Notes under the pieces: generated by a model
Database searches by the model: none
Told to the model about the DNA's origin: nothing
Seen by the model: the letters and a program-made list of their open reading frames with translations, nothing else
Position numbers and translations under genes: made by a program
NCBI GenBank assembly: GCA_002425935.1
Contig: DINE01000008.1
Span: 218-57,002 of the forward strand
Direction: 5' to 3'
From: Bacteroidales bacterium UBA5548
GTDB taxonomy: Bacteria; Bacteroidota; Bacteroidia; Bacteroidales; UBA932
Length of the DNA stretch: 56,785 nt
Shown here: piece by piece, positions 5,992 through 14,781 of the stretch
How positions within the stretch are numbered: the first letter of the stretch is position 1
Layout of the letters: each line of letters opens with the position of its first letter

Positions 5992-8169
5992 ATGAGCAAA
6001 AATACGATAAGGCAGATAAAATACTTACTGAGCATTACGGCATTTATTGCCGTGGTGCTCTTTAATATTCCGGCACGTAGCTCTGAATTATCATCTGCCG
6101 GAATGTTTATTTCCGGCATCGATACAGTAAAGGCAAGCACAGATACAACAAAAGTTTCAGCCGACTCATTAAAATCGGGCGCGGATACAACTCTTTCTAA
6201 AAAGGAGATCAGGTATCAGACACGCAAAAGGGAGAGAGAGGTCAGAGACAGCATTAAAGCAGTAAACGACAGCATCAGATGGTCCAAGCCAAGAATCATG
6301 GACACATATATAGTTCCCGACTCACTGCAGGGTAAGAGAATTATCACATGGACTCATGACAATTATCTGAATAACATCTCATTCAGAAATCCTGATACTA
6401 CATTTAACGAAAATTTCTACGACTATCCGTTCTATAAAAAAGACCCTGGCGTAACCTACCTTGGAATATCGGGATCGCCCACTGTATCTCACAATTACTT
6501 TTCAAAAGAGAAGTTAAGGGACTTTGAGATGTATGAACCATGGCTGGTTTACAGTAATACACCTGATAATCTGCCGTTTTACAATACCAAAACACCATAT
6601 ACTGAGCTTGCATATTGGGGAACTCTCTTTGCAAACAGAGACAAAGAGGAGACCAATATAAAATTTATGCACACTCAGAATCTTTCTCCGGAACTGAATA
6701 TCAACGTTTCATACAAAAGATTTGGTTCTAAGGGTCTGTTAAACAGAGAATCAACAGACAACCGCACATTTGCAGTATCTTCTAACTATCTGGGTAGAAG
6801 ATATGTTATGCATGCAGGATATATATTTCAGGGGGTGAAAAGGGAGGAGAATGGAGGAGTTGCCGATGAGAAAATGGTTCTTGACACAACATATGATGAC
6901 CCTAAAGAGCTCTCAATAATTTTATCCCAGGCCGATAACAGGTTAAAAAGAAACACACTGTTTCTTACGCACTCTTACGGAATTCCTGTCAGGTTATCAA
7001 AAAAGGATACTCTCAATTACGGAGAGGGAACAACTACTTACTTTGGCCACTCATTTGAGTACTCAACCTACTTTAAGAAATATACTGACGAAATCAGCGA
7101 ATCAGACTCACTTGCCCGTGCACTGTATAACAATATGTTTTTGATTTCACCAACCACAACTTTTGACTCATCAAGGGTAAGTGTTCTTGAAAATAAAGCA
7201 TTTATACGTATTCAGCCGTGGGCAAAAGATGCTATTGTCTCAAAACTTGACGGAGGGATAGGACATAAAGTACTCTCCATTTACAGTTTCAGACCTGAGT
7301 TTTACTCTTCGGGAGCAAAAAACAGTGTTTACAACAATGTATACATATACTTTGGTGCTGCCGGAAACTTCAGAAAGTATTTCAGGTGGGATGCCATTGC
7401 CAAGTATGATCTTACGGGATACTACGCAAACAACTTCAGCCTTGATGCCAAGGCCGGAGTTTCGCTCTATCCGGTTGAAGGGGGAGTTCACATAAATGCC
7501 CGGATGCAAATAGAAAACAGACGTCCGGGTTGGTTCAGCAACCAGTACTACTCAAATCACTACGCCTGGAACAATAACTTTGACAATATAACCGAAACCA
7601 GATTCGAGGGCCATCTGGACATTCCCCGTTTTAAGCTCAGTGCGTTTGCAGGTTACGCAATAATTAACAACCCGGTTTATCACGGTATTCAGGGAATTGC
7701 AGCCCAGCACAACGATGTAATAAACATTTTGTCGGCCTATCTTAAGAAAGACTTCAAACTTGGTTTCCTTCACCTGGACAACAGGGTACTCTTTCAGATG
7801 ACCTCAAACAGCGAGGTCATACCGCTTCCGCTACTTAGCGCAAATCTTAGATATTATATGCAGTTCGAACTTGTAAAAAATGTTCTTACTGCTCAAATTG
7901 GTGCCGATGCTACATTCAACACACGTTATTATGCACCGGCATACAGCCCTGCCCTGGGCATTTTCCACAATCAGAACAACAGAGAGATAGGCAACTATCC
8001 ATATATAGATGCATTTGTAAACCTTCAGTGGAAAAGAACAGCAATTTTTGTTAAATACATTAATGCAACTCAGGGTTGGCCGGACAGCGGTTATTTTTCA
8101 GCTTACCGTTATATCAGACCCGTATCTGCCATTAAATTTGGTATATACTGGCCGTTCTATGTAAAATAA
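5992..8169 (+). CDS. Putative outer-membrane porin (Porin_10/DUF4289-like)
   Basis: From the ATG at 5992 the protein has 725 residues. A basic N-terminus and hydrophobic stretch (YLLSITAFIAVVLF) form a signal peptide, followed by a charged region rich in Lys and Arg (about 60-85). The rest is a long series of alternating strands rich in Tyr, Phe and Asn, typical of an outer-membrane beta-barrel and ending in an aromatic-rich FGIYWPFYVK. Segments such as DTYIVPDSLQGKRIITWTHD and the GISGSPTV region match my memory of Bacteroidota 'putative porin' proteins (PF14121). An upstream in-frame TTG (5953) lies within the promoter and is rejected as the start. Function and solute are unknown. Confidence 0.75.
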   Translation: MSKNTIRQIKYLLSITAFIAVVLFNIPARSSELSSAGMFISGIDTVKASTDTTKVSADSLKSGADTTLSKKEIRYQTRKREREVRDSIKAVNDSIRWSKPRIMDTYIVPDSLQGKRIITWTHDNYLNNISFRNPDTTFNENFYDYPFYKKDPGVTYLGISGSPTVSHNYFSKEKLRDFEMYEPWLVYSNTPDNLPFYNTKTPYTELAYWGTLFANRDKEETNIKFMHTQNLSPELNINVSYKRFGSKGLLNRESTDNRTFAVSSNYLGRRYVMHAGYIFQGVKREENGGVADEKMVLDTTYDDPKELSIILSQADNRLKRNTLFLTHSYGIPVRLSKKDTLNYGEGTTTYFGHSFEYSTYFKKYTDEISESDSLARALYNNMFLISPTTTFDSSRVSVLENKAFIRIQPWAKDAIVSKLDGGIGHKVLSIYSFRPEFYSSGAKNSVYNNVYIYFGAAGNFRKYFRWDAIAKYDLTGYYANNFSLDAKAGVSLYPVEGGVHINARMQIENRRPGWFSNQYYSNHYAWNNNFDNITETRFEGHLDIPRFKLSAFAGYAIINNPVYHGIQGIAAQHNDVINILSAYLKKDFKLGFLHLDNRVLFQMTSNSEVIPLPLLSANLRYYMQFELVKNVLTAQIGADATFNTRYYAPAYSPALGIFHNQNNREIGNYPYIDAFVNLQWKRTAIFVKYINATQGWPDSGYFSAYRYIRPVSAIKFGIYWPFYVK

Positions 8170-8178
8170 AGTTGCCTT

Positions 8179-9237
8179 ATGAGGCTTGTTTCCAGATTTT
8201 TATTTACTGTTTTCCTCATTGTTATTCACTCTGTGCTATCCTCTTTCGGGAAGCATATAAGTGAAAACAAATACTCTACCTTTCTCGAAGGCAAAGAGGT
8301 TAAAGCTCTTGTCAATATTAAGGGGGGGATGTATCTCAAACAGGGTCATCCTGTGGGATTTCATTTCGATCTGCTTAACCGTTTTGCACTTCATCAGAAA
8401 TGTTCACTAAAAATCAAACCCGTTCATGAATCCGATCCATGGGCTGAACTGATCAGCGGAAGGGTCGATATATTGGTTGTTGATTCTCAGCGTGATACAA
8501 TTCCGGATGAATATTCCGATCTTGTAATCTCGAGTACAGACCTTAATCACCATGAGCAGGTGTGGGTAGTGAAAAAAGAGAACTACCAGATGCTCGAAAA
8601 CCTTAATTACTGGTTTAATTTTTTCAGACAATCAAAAGATTATCTGCAGTTACTTAACAGCTATTACCGTAAATACAGCGGGGTCTCCTACGCTGTAGGC
8701 CCTGTCTCAATGTTGTCACCCTATGACAACCTGATAAAGGAGTATGCCAAAACAATCGGATGGGACTGGAGACTGCTTGCTTCACTAATTTATCAGGAGT
8801 CAAAATTCTCGATGAGTGCCCGCTCCTCAAGAGGAGCTCAGGGCCTGATGCAGGTTAGAAGCGCAACAGCAAAACAGTTTGGAATTGACAACATTTTTGA
8901 TCCGGAACAGAATATAAAGGCCGGGACACTCTTTATCAAAAGACTCCAGAGTTTATATAATACTCCTGAAATTGACTCAGTTAACAGAATTAAATTTACA
9001 CTTGCAGCATATAATGCCGGTGAAGGCAGAGTAGAAGATATCAGGCTGCTGGCGGCTCATAAAGGGGTGAATTATAATGACTGGGAGAGTTTAAGAACTG
9101 TAATATCAGAGATGAGAAACAGAGAGAGCATTCCGGAAGGAGTAATAAAACTTGGTTCATTCCGGGGTGGAGAGACACTTAATTTTGTTACAGAGGTGAT
9201 CTCCCGTTATGAAGACTACAAGGTTCTTGTTAAGTAG
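8179..9237 (+). CDS. MltF-like lytic murein transglycosylase
   Basis: The protein has 352 residues. After a signal peptide (about 1-22), residues 38-135 resemble a periplasmic solute-binding (SBP_bac_3) domain. Residues about 180-330 are an SLT (family 23) domain with catalytic Glu207 in LIYQESKFSM, then SSRGAQGLMQVR and AAYNAGEGRVED. This is the MltF arrangement, which cleaves peptidoglycan glycan strands to form 1,6-anhydromuropeptides in the periplasm. The binding domain is shorter than in E. coli MltF (whole protein about 500 residues). It begins nine bases after the porin stop, so the two are probably co-transcribed. Confidence 0.87.
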   Translation: MRLVSRFLFTVFLIVIHSVLSSFGKHISENKYSTFLEGKEVKALVNIKGGMYLKQGHPVGFHFDLLNRFALHQKCSLKIKPVHESDPWAELISGRVDILVVDSQRDTIPDEYSDLVISSTDLNHHEQVWVVKKENYQMLENLNYWFNFFRQSKDYLQLLNSYYRKYSGVSYAVGPVSMLSPYDNLIKEYAKTIGWDWRLLASLIYQESKFSMSARSSRGAQGLMQVRSATAKQFGIDNIFDPEQNIKAGTLFIKRLQSLYNTPEIDSVNRIKFTLAAYNAGEGRVEDIRLLAAHKGVNYNDWESLRTVISEMRNRESIPEGVIKLGSFRGGETLNFVTEVISRYEDYKVLVK

Positions 9238-9268
9238 CATTCACCTAATTAAATCCGGCAAATTAATA

Positions 9269-10507
9269 CTACTTCACCCTGAGCGTCTTTTCCGGACTCA
9301 CATTTGAGATAAATACTGATGGAATCATAAGCAGAAGCGTTATAATAATTATGGCCCCTGCGTTAAGAATTAAGAGCTTTGTCCAGTTTAAAAACACAGG
9401 AACGTGGTCAACAAAGTAGTTGGCTGGGTCAAGAGGTATCAAAGAGAACTGGCTCTGAACCAATATAAAGAGTAAAGCAGCCACATTTCCTGCAACCATA
9501 CCTGTAATTACTAAGTAGAGAGCTCTGTAAAGAAAAATCTTATGAATTCCTTTATCTCTCATTCCCAAAGCTTTGAGCAAACCAATCATAGATATCTTCT
9601 CAAACAGAAGTATAAGCAACCCGGAGATCATATTAAAACCTGACACCGAGAGCATAAGAACCATTACAACAAGCACATTAAAGTCCAGAAGTCTGAGCCA
9701 GTCAAACAGGTGGGGAAACATCTCATCAACTCTGGTCACATACATCATATCCTGGCCGTCTGACTCATCAATAATCTCTTCTACTTTAGAAGCAACAACA
9801 GAGATATCGCTTCCGCTTACTAGCTTAAGTTCAATTCCCGACACCTCCTCTTTGTTCCACCCGTTCACACTCTGAATCTCTGAAATAGATGTGAGCATAA
9901 GGGTCATGTCAACATCTTCCAGCTGTGCATCGTATATACCCGACAAAGTGAATTTTCTGACTTTTACTGTTTTATCAATAAAATATATGATTACAGGGTC
10001 TCCTGTTTTAAAACCCAGCATAGAGGCGAGCCTTGCAGACATTAAAATCTGAGAGTTACCCACACTGTCTGTAACTTGAGGAATTTGCCCCTCTTTTAAA
10101 ACAGACCTGAAAAAATTCCAGTTAAACTTATCATCTACACCTTTTATGACAACGCCCTGGATCTCATCATTCTGTTTGATTATGGCTGAGCGGTATGCGT
10201 AAGGCTGAACATCTGTTACATGAGGCAAAGCCTTAATCTCTTCTAAAAATTCCGGAGATGAGTTTACGGGATAAACGCTTGTTGTCACCTCAACTCCTGG
10301 GCTATGCAAAAGGATCTCTCCCGAAAATCCGGATGCCTTATCTTTTATCTCCTTCTTAAACCCGTCAGAAATTGCAATAGCCAGCACCATAACCATTACA
10401 CTTACCGCAACCGATAATGATGCAATAATGGCACTGCCTCTTCCGAGCCCCCCTTTTCCGGAGCTTTTTCGCCATAAAGTTTTTGCTATAAAGAGATTTG
10501 TGTTCAA
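9269..10507 (-). CDS. LolC/LolE-type ABC transporter permease
   Basis: The 412 residues begin with one membrane helix (about 27-48) after a cytoplasmic lead (LFIAKTLWRKSSGKGG). A large periplasmic domain (about 50-275) follows, then three C-terminal helices with the FtsX-like cytoplasmic loop GLLKALGMRDKGIHKIFLYR (about 314-333). This is the FtsX/MacB permease plan, closest to LolC/LolE, which with LolD extracts lipoproteins from the inner membrane. No ATPase is encoded nearby, so the assignment within the family is tentative. It converges with the MltF-like gene, and no obvious terminator lies in the 31-base gap. Confidence 0.82.
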   Translation of the reverse strand: MNTNLFIAKTLWRKSSGKGGLGRGSAIIASLSVAVSVMVMVLAIAISDGFKKEIKDKASGFSGEILLHSPGVEVTTSVYPVNSSPEFLEEIKALPHVTDVQPYAYRSAIIKQNDEIQGVVIKGVDDKFNWNFFRSVLKEGQIPQVTDSVGNSQILMSARLASMLGFKTGDPVIIYFIDKTVKVRKFTLSGIYDAQLEDVDMTLMLTSISEIQSVNGWNKEEVSGIELKLVSGSDISVVASKVEEIIDESDGQDMMYVTRVDEMFPHLFDWLRLLDFNVLVVMVLMLSVSGFNMISGLLILLFEKISMIGLLKALGMRDKGIHKIFLYRALYLVITGMVAGNVAALLFILVQSQFSLIPLDPANYFVDHVPVFLNWTKLLILNAGAIIIITLLLMIPSVFISNVSPEKTLRVK

Positions 10508-10524
10508 CTATTCAAAATATTTAT

Positions 10525-10607
10525 TATATTTGCTTACTGTTAGTCATTACTTAACCTAATACTAAACTTCGGCCTCCGGAATCTGCAAAGGTTTCGGAGG
10601 TTTTTTT
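10525..10607 (+). ncRNA. Small-RNA candidate: -7 element followed by intrinsic terminator
   Basis: On the plus strand TATATTTG (10525-10532) is an exact -7 consensus. Forty bases later comes a hairpin: CCTCCGGAA (10573-10581) pairs with TTTCGGAGG (10592-10600), with one G.T pair and a 10-base loop, and is followed by seven Ts (10601-10607). This is a strong intrinsic terminator on the plus strand. The genes on both sides run on the minus strand, so the unit would be an independent RNA of about 70 bases with no ATG. It reaches into the stop codon of the SirB1-like gene. No clear -33 element is visible. Confidence 0.4.
10573..10607 (+). terminator. Rho-independent terminator
   Basis: A nine-pair stem (10573-10581 with 10592-10600) is followed directly by a run of seven Ts on the plus strand. 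In the minus direction the hairpin is followed by CCGAAGTTTAG, with no U-run, so it does not look like a terminator for the neighbouring minus-strand genes. Confidence 0.65.
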
Positions 10608-11460
10608 ACAGGAACTTTCTACCTCCGAAAAGGGTGACAACTTTTTCCAATCTACTGAATACCTGAGCATTATCTTCATTTTTGAAGATATACCCCAGCA
10701 TCTCTGCGTAAATTGCAACCAGCGCTCTCTCCTCCTCAATTTTAAGAGATTCCGGATTGTAAACCATTCCTATATCATCGAAAAACTGCATCAGAGTCTC
10801 CTCAAGAAATATCGATCCCTGCTTGAAAATATTAAGGTAAAAAAGAATTTTGCCTTGATTGTCAATATAAACAGGAACAAATCCACCCGGGAAACACAAA
10901 GGGTAAACGGGAAGCCCTACTGACCTGGAGAGAAGGAAATAGGCAAGCGATATCGCAACCGGGTTGCCTCCCCGTGAAAGAAGTACTCTGTCTATGAGAG
11001 CGCTTTCTGAATGTTGCATTTGTGTATCAGTATGGTGAAAATTGAATCTGTTAAAAAAGAGATAGTTGAAAATCTTAACGCTCTCTACTGATGTTTTGTC
11101 CTCCCCGATTTCGAGGCTAATCTCTTCTGAAAGTGCCTCAAGCGTAGTGAAGTAAAGCAGATCATCTGCTGTTGTATCTGCAATTTTGGTAACATAAAAG
11201 AGGCCAAGATCCAGCATAGGCTGAGGGCTCTCAATAAGCAAGCTCAGCTTACCCGTGGCAATCTCTGCTTTGACATCCTCAAGAAATGCAAGGTAAAGTT
11301 CCCTTTTGTCATCAGGAGATTCAGAAAGATATTGGCGTTCAATTAACTCAACAGTCTCCTCTCCCCGCTCTTTTAATCTCTCTCTTACAGCACTCCTGAC
11401 AACCGTATCAGGGTCGTCCATAAGTGAGATCAGAGATATGAGTTCGCTGTCGGGTTTCAT
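10606..11460 (-). CDS. SirB1-like transglutaminase-fold protein
   Basis: The 284 residues match the SirB1/COG2912 family (Transglut_core2). An N-terminal helical region (about 1-110) with a HEAT-like start (LISLMDDPDTVVRSAVRERL) leads into a core with SRGGNPVAISLAYFLLSRSVGLPVYPLCFPGGFVPVY-type sequence around 160-200, where the family shows RRGNP and PGHF motifs. The usual His of PGHF is Gly here (PGGFV), so transglutaminase or protease activity is doubtful. The start overlaps the stop of the uridine phosphorylase gene (ATGA), indicating coupled translation. The cellular role of this family is poorly known. Confidence 0.78.
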   Translation of the reverse strand: MKPDSELISLISLMDDPDTVVRSAVRERLKERGEETVELIERQYLSESPDDKRELYLAFLEDVKAEIATGKLSLLIESPQPMLDLGLFYVTKIADTTADDLLYFTTLEALSEEISLEIGEDKTSVESVKIFNYLFFNRFNFHHTDTQMQHSESALIDRVLLSRGGNPVAISLAYFLLSRSVGLPVYPLCFPGGFVPVYIDNQGKILFYLNIFKQGSIFLEETLMQFFDDIGMVYNPESLKIEEERALVAIYAEMLGYIFKNEDNAQVFSRLEKVVTLFGGRKFL

Positions 11461-12323
11461 AACCTCTCAAGTGACATTTCTATAAGCTTTTTGATGTATG
11501 GCTTGTAGTCCGGCTGACTCTCATGCAAATACCTGTTTGCAATTATACAGCATACTGTTGCGGCATCGTGCCCAAGAAGAGCTGCAAGGCCGGCAATGGC
11601 CGAACCCTCCATTTCAAAGTTTGTTATTCTGTGACCGTTATATCTGAATGACTCAAACTTACTTACCATATCGGGCATCGCCAACGGCAGTCTCAAAACT
11701 CTTCCCTGAGGAGCGTAAAAGCCTGATGCCGATATTGTAACGCCTTTAACAGTAAAGTCACTCATTGCATCAATAAGAGATTTACTTGCAGGCGCAAAAT
11801 ATGGTGCAGGAAGTCCTGGTAACCAACCGGTGTGTTTAACAAAAGCAGACTCCATTTCTGTTAAGGTAACTCTGTCTCTCCCGGCATACCAGTTAAGAAG
11901 ACCGTCACATCCTACTGAGATATGGGATAGAACAAATGATCCAAGAGGAATATCCGGCTGAATTGCACCGGATGTACCAATCCTCAGGAGCTTTAATCTT
12001 TTGTGTTCGCTCTTTGGCTTTCGCGTCTCGAAATCGATATTTGCAAGCGCATCCAGCTCATTAACAACAATATCTATGTTATCGGTTCCAATTCCTGTTG
12101 AAAGAACTGTGACCCTTTTTCCTTTGTAATTTCCGGTAATTGTCACAAACTCTCTTGACGACCTCATAAACTCGCGGCTGTCAAAGTGTGACGCTACAAG
12201 CTCTACTCTTCCCGGATCACCCACAAGAATAACTGTATCCGCCAGCTCCTCAGGTCTGATGTGAAGATGAAAAACAGATCCGTCGCTGTTTATAATAAGT
12301 TCCGATGGTGCGATTGAATTCAT
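11457..12323 (-). CDS. udp: Nucleoside phosphorylase, probable uridine phosphorylase
   Basis: The protein of 288 residues belongs to the PNP/UDP family, which splits nucleosides with phosphate to base and (deoxy)ribose-1-phosphate. Family signs are ILVGDPGRVELVA (about 32-44, phosphate-binding Gly-Asp-Pro-x-Arg), STGIGTDNIDIVVNEL, RIGTSGAIQP and NFEMEGSAIAGLA, the last carrying the Met-Glu ribose contact. The ATG at 12323 was chosen because it follows a GGAGGGA ribosome-binding site and because a -7 element ends at 12343. A longer upstream frame would lack both. Uridine rather than purine specificity is likely from overall resemblance, not proven. Confidence 0.87.
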   Translation of the reverse strand: MNSIAPSELIINSDGSVFHLHIRPEELADTVILVGDPGRVELVASHFDSREFMRSSREFVTITGNYKGKRVTVLSTGIGTDNIDIVVNELDALANIDFETRKPKSEHKRLKLLRIGTSGAIQPDIPLGSFVLSHISVGCDGLLNWYAGRDRVTLTEMESAFVKHTGWLPGLPAPYFAPASKSLIDAMSDFTVKGVTISASGFYAPQGRVLRLPLAMPDMVSKFESFRYNGHRITNFEMEGSAIAGLAALLGHDAATVCCIIANRYLHESQPDYKPYIKKLIEMSLERL

Positions 12324-12339
12324 ATATCCCTCCGTTAAA

Positions 12340-12371
12340 TTGCAAAAATAGCCATTTGTTTTATACTTTTG
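12340..12371. promoter_or_regulatory. Divergent promoters for udp and the DUF4293 gene
   Basis: On the minus strand TATTTTTG (12350 to 12343) precedes the udp ATG by 19 bases. On the plus strand TACTTTTG (12364-12371) precedes the DUF4293 ATG by 17 bases and has TTG (12340-12342) 21 bases upstream. Both are exact TAnnTTTG matches, so the two transcripts start back to back with very short leaders. Confidence 0.6.
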
Positions 12372-12388
12372 TGCAAAAATTAAACCAT

Positions 12389-12787
12389 ATGATACAACGA
12401 ATTCAGACACTGTTTTTACTTTCTGCCTCTGCGCTCCTCTTTTCGATGTTTTTCGGCGTAATGGCATACACTCCTCAGGAGAGCGTTAAATATACATCTG
12501 TATCTGCTTTGCTGATTCTTAATATAGTATCATTTGCACTTGCCTTCTTCTCTATCTTTCTATACAGACACAGAATGATACAGATAAGAGTCTGTATCTA
12601 CAACTCAATTATCCTTCTGGGTTTTCAGGGCTGGGTACTTTGGCTCTTCTTCACAAGACCTGAGGGGACAGCTTTTACTGTAACAGCTGTATTCCCGGTT
12701 GTAGCTGCAATTCTCAGTTTTCTTGCAATGAGATACATCGCAAGAGACGAAGCTATGGTTCGCTCAACATCAAGACTCAGAAAATAG
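12389..12787 (+). CDS. DUF4293 small membrane protein
   Basis: The protein has 132 residues with four membrane helices (about 7-27, 38-60, 68-90, 98-118) and a basic C-terminus (ARDEAMVRSTSRLRK). This matches DUF4293, a family known from Bacteroidota with no assigned function. The start at 12389 was preferred to an ATG at 12305 because the promoter element lies between them and the resulting N-terminus (MIQRIQTLFLL) is the usual one. It stands alone between divergent udp and the convergent TPR gene, two bases from the TPR stop. Confidence 0.85.
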   Translation: MIQRIQTLFLLSASALLFSMFFGVMAYTPQESVKYTSVSALLILNIVSFALAFFSIFLYRHRMIQIRVCIYNSIILLGFQGWVLWLFFTRPEGTAFTVTAVFPVVAAILSFLAMRYIARDEAMVRSTSRLRK

Positions 12788-12789
12788 GG

Positions 12790-14781
12790 CTACCTGTTCT
12801 CGGTGGTGCAATATTTTTTAATCACACTGTAAGCCTCCTGAATGCCCAACTCTCCTGCCTTACTCATGTCAAGGCACCCTTTCTGTTTGTCCTGCAGATA
12901 GATCTGAACCAACCCTCTGTTGTAGTAGGCCTCGCCCAGATGCGGGAATAGTTCAATAGCCTTTGAATACTGAATGATGGACTCCGGGAGATCGTTTGAA
13001 AGACAGTACAGATTACCAAGGTTATAGTAAATGTACGGGAAATCGGGTGTTAACTCTGCAGCCCGTTTCATATCGTGTATGGCTGCTGTATAGTCGTAGC
13101 TTCTGGTAACCTGCTCCCTCACTTTTGCTCTTGTTGCTCCTGCATTATCCAGAGTAAGAACCTGCACATTACTCTCCATAGAGGATATAAAGTCGATCAT
13201 CTCTGACTGAAGTGCCCCTCTGTTTATATAGTAGAAGGTCTGATCCGGCTCAAGGGCTATTGCCTGATTATAACACTCAAGGGCTGTATTATACTGTTTG
13301 TTTCCGGACTCAAGCAACGCCTTAGCAAACAGAGCAGTACCGCTCTTACCCCGACGGAGCAGATTGTCTGTCTCTTCGATATAAATCCTTTGATTAACTG
13401 TAGAGAGCTCCGGCGGTGTTGATGTAAATGAGACCGGAATATTCAGAGAAGATTTAAATTCGCTCATTCTTCTGTCTTCAAAGCGTTTTTCCAAAGCTGC
13501 AATCTCTCTTACAACTGTGTCAGGTCGGAATTTAAACAGAGGCTTAAGGCGTATATCAACATCTCTGTACTGAAGAAGTTCATTATTAAAATCTCTCTTT
13601 GCAAAGTCTGCATCAAGAGCCAGCAGGCGGTCATACTTCCTTGTTGTATCGGCAAATGCGGAGACCCCTGCTGAGTCAGACTGCATAGCTCTGTAATCCC
13701 TTACCTTTCTTTGTGCTATATCAAAATCGCTTTTGGCAGATGTAAACTGTCCAAGTTGGTTCTTAACATAAGAACGGTTCATGTATGCATTTGCAAAATC
13801 GGGGTATAGATTAATTGCCTGAGAGTAGTCGTCCATTGCATCCCTGAATCTGCCAAGCTGTACAAAGACAGATGCTCTGTTGTAGTAAGCCAGAACATTG
13901 TTGGGGTTAATTGCAATCACTCTGTCATAATCGTCTATTGCATTGTTATAATCCCCTATCTGTGACCTTATGAGGGCTCTGTTGTAAAGAGTAAGGGCGT
14001 TGCCCGGGTCAAGCTCAAGGACCTTTTCAAGGTCAGAGAGCGCTCCCATAATATCCTTTTTGTCATATCTTACAAGAGCTCTGTTGAAATAAGCGAAGGT
14101 GTTTGTACTGTCGAGCGATAAAGCGGTTGTCAGATCTTCAAGTGCCGGTTCAAAGTTCTTCTGCATAATATGAATTCTTGATCTGCGGATATAACCCTCA
14201 GAATCAAATCTGTTAAGGCTGATTGCTGTGTTATAATCTCCTATTGCCCGTAGTGTATCACCTAAATATAAGTGACTTGCTCCTCTGTTGAGATAGGCAT
14301 CTGAGACCCTGGGCTCTCTCCTTATAAATCTGTCAAAATCCTCAACAGCCTTCTCGAACTGTTGTGACAAAAAATAGGTGACACCCCGGCTGAAGTAAAG
14401 TCCGGTATATCCTGGTCTGAGGTCAACTGCCTCTTCAAGATCTTTAAGGGCCAGATCGTATTTGCCAGTACGGCTTAGGGTAATTGCCCTGTAGTGATAT
14501 GCGGGGGTATATATCGGGTTAATTTTAAGAGTTTGATCAAAATCGACAAGTGCGCCTAAAAAATCACCTAGATTATATTTTGCAATCCCTCTGAAGAAGA
14601 ATGCCTCGTATAGATTAGTATCCAGTTGAACCAGTATATTAAACTGCTCTATTGCATTTGAGTACTTACCCTCTATAAGTGACTGCCTGCCTCTGAAAAA
14701 AAACTGCTGTTTGTCGTACTGTGCAAAAAGAGCTGTTAACGTTAGCAGATTGACCACCAATAGAAGTAATACTCGTCTCAT
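12790..14781 (-). CDS. Secreted tetratricopeptide-repeat protein
   Basis: After a signal peptide (MRRVLLLLVVNLLTLTALFAQ) the 663 residues are mainly consecutive TPR units of 34 residues from about 25 to 350. Recurrent patterns include A.F.RG..KY.LGD...A..DF. and AYYNRA....LG. A middle segment without repeats (about 365-450) and a second TPR set (about 465-655) follow. TPR arrays bind proteins, and the location is probably the periplasm or outer membrane. The gene overlaps the stop of mtgA by four bases (ATGA), which suggests a role around cell-wall synthesis. No enzymatic domain is visible. Confidence 0.85.
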   Translation of the reverse strand: MRRVLLLLVVNLLTLTALFAQYDKQQFFFRGRQSLIEGKYSNAIEQFNILVQLDTNLYEAFFFRGIAKYNLGDFLGALVDFDQTLKINPIYTPAYHYRAITLSRTGKYDLALKDLEEAVDLRPGYTGLYFSRGVTYFLSQQFEKAVEDFDRFIRREPRVSDAYLNRGASHLYLGDTLRAIGDYNTAISLNRFDSEGYIRRSRIHIMQKNFEPALEDLTTALSLDSTNTFAYFNRALVRYDKKDIMGALSDLEKVLELDPGNALTLYNRALIRSQIGDYNNAIDDYDRVIAINPNNVLAYYNRASVFVQLGRFRDAMDDYSQAINLYPDFANAYMNRSYVKNQLGQFTSAKSDFDIAQRKVRDYRAMQSDSAGVSAFADTTRKYDRLLALDADFAKRDFNNELLQYRDVDIRLKPLFKFRPDTVVREIAALEKRFEDRRMSEFKSSLNIPVSFTSTPPELSTVNQRIYIEETDNLLRRGKSGTALFAKALLESGNKQYNTALECYNQAIALEPDQTFYYINRGALQSEMIDFISSMESNVQVLTLDNAGATRAKVREQVTRSYDYTAAIHDMKRAAELTPDFPYIYYNLGNLYCLSNDLPESIIQYSKAIELFPHLGEAYYNRGLVQIYLQDKQKGCLDMSKAGELGIQEAYSVIKKYCTTENR

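Noticed and set aside
10573..10600. Terminator for the minus-strand SirB1-like gene
   Set aside because: In the minus direction the hairpin is not followed by Ts; the T-run is on the plus strand only.
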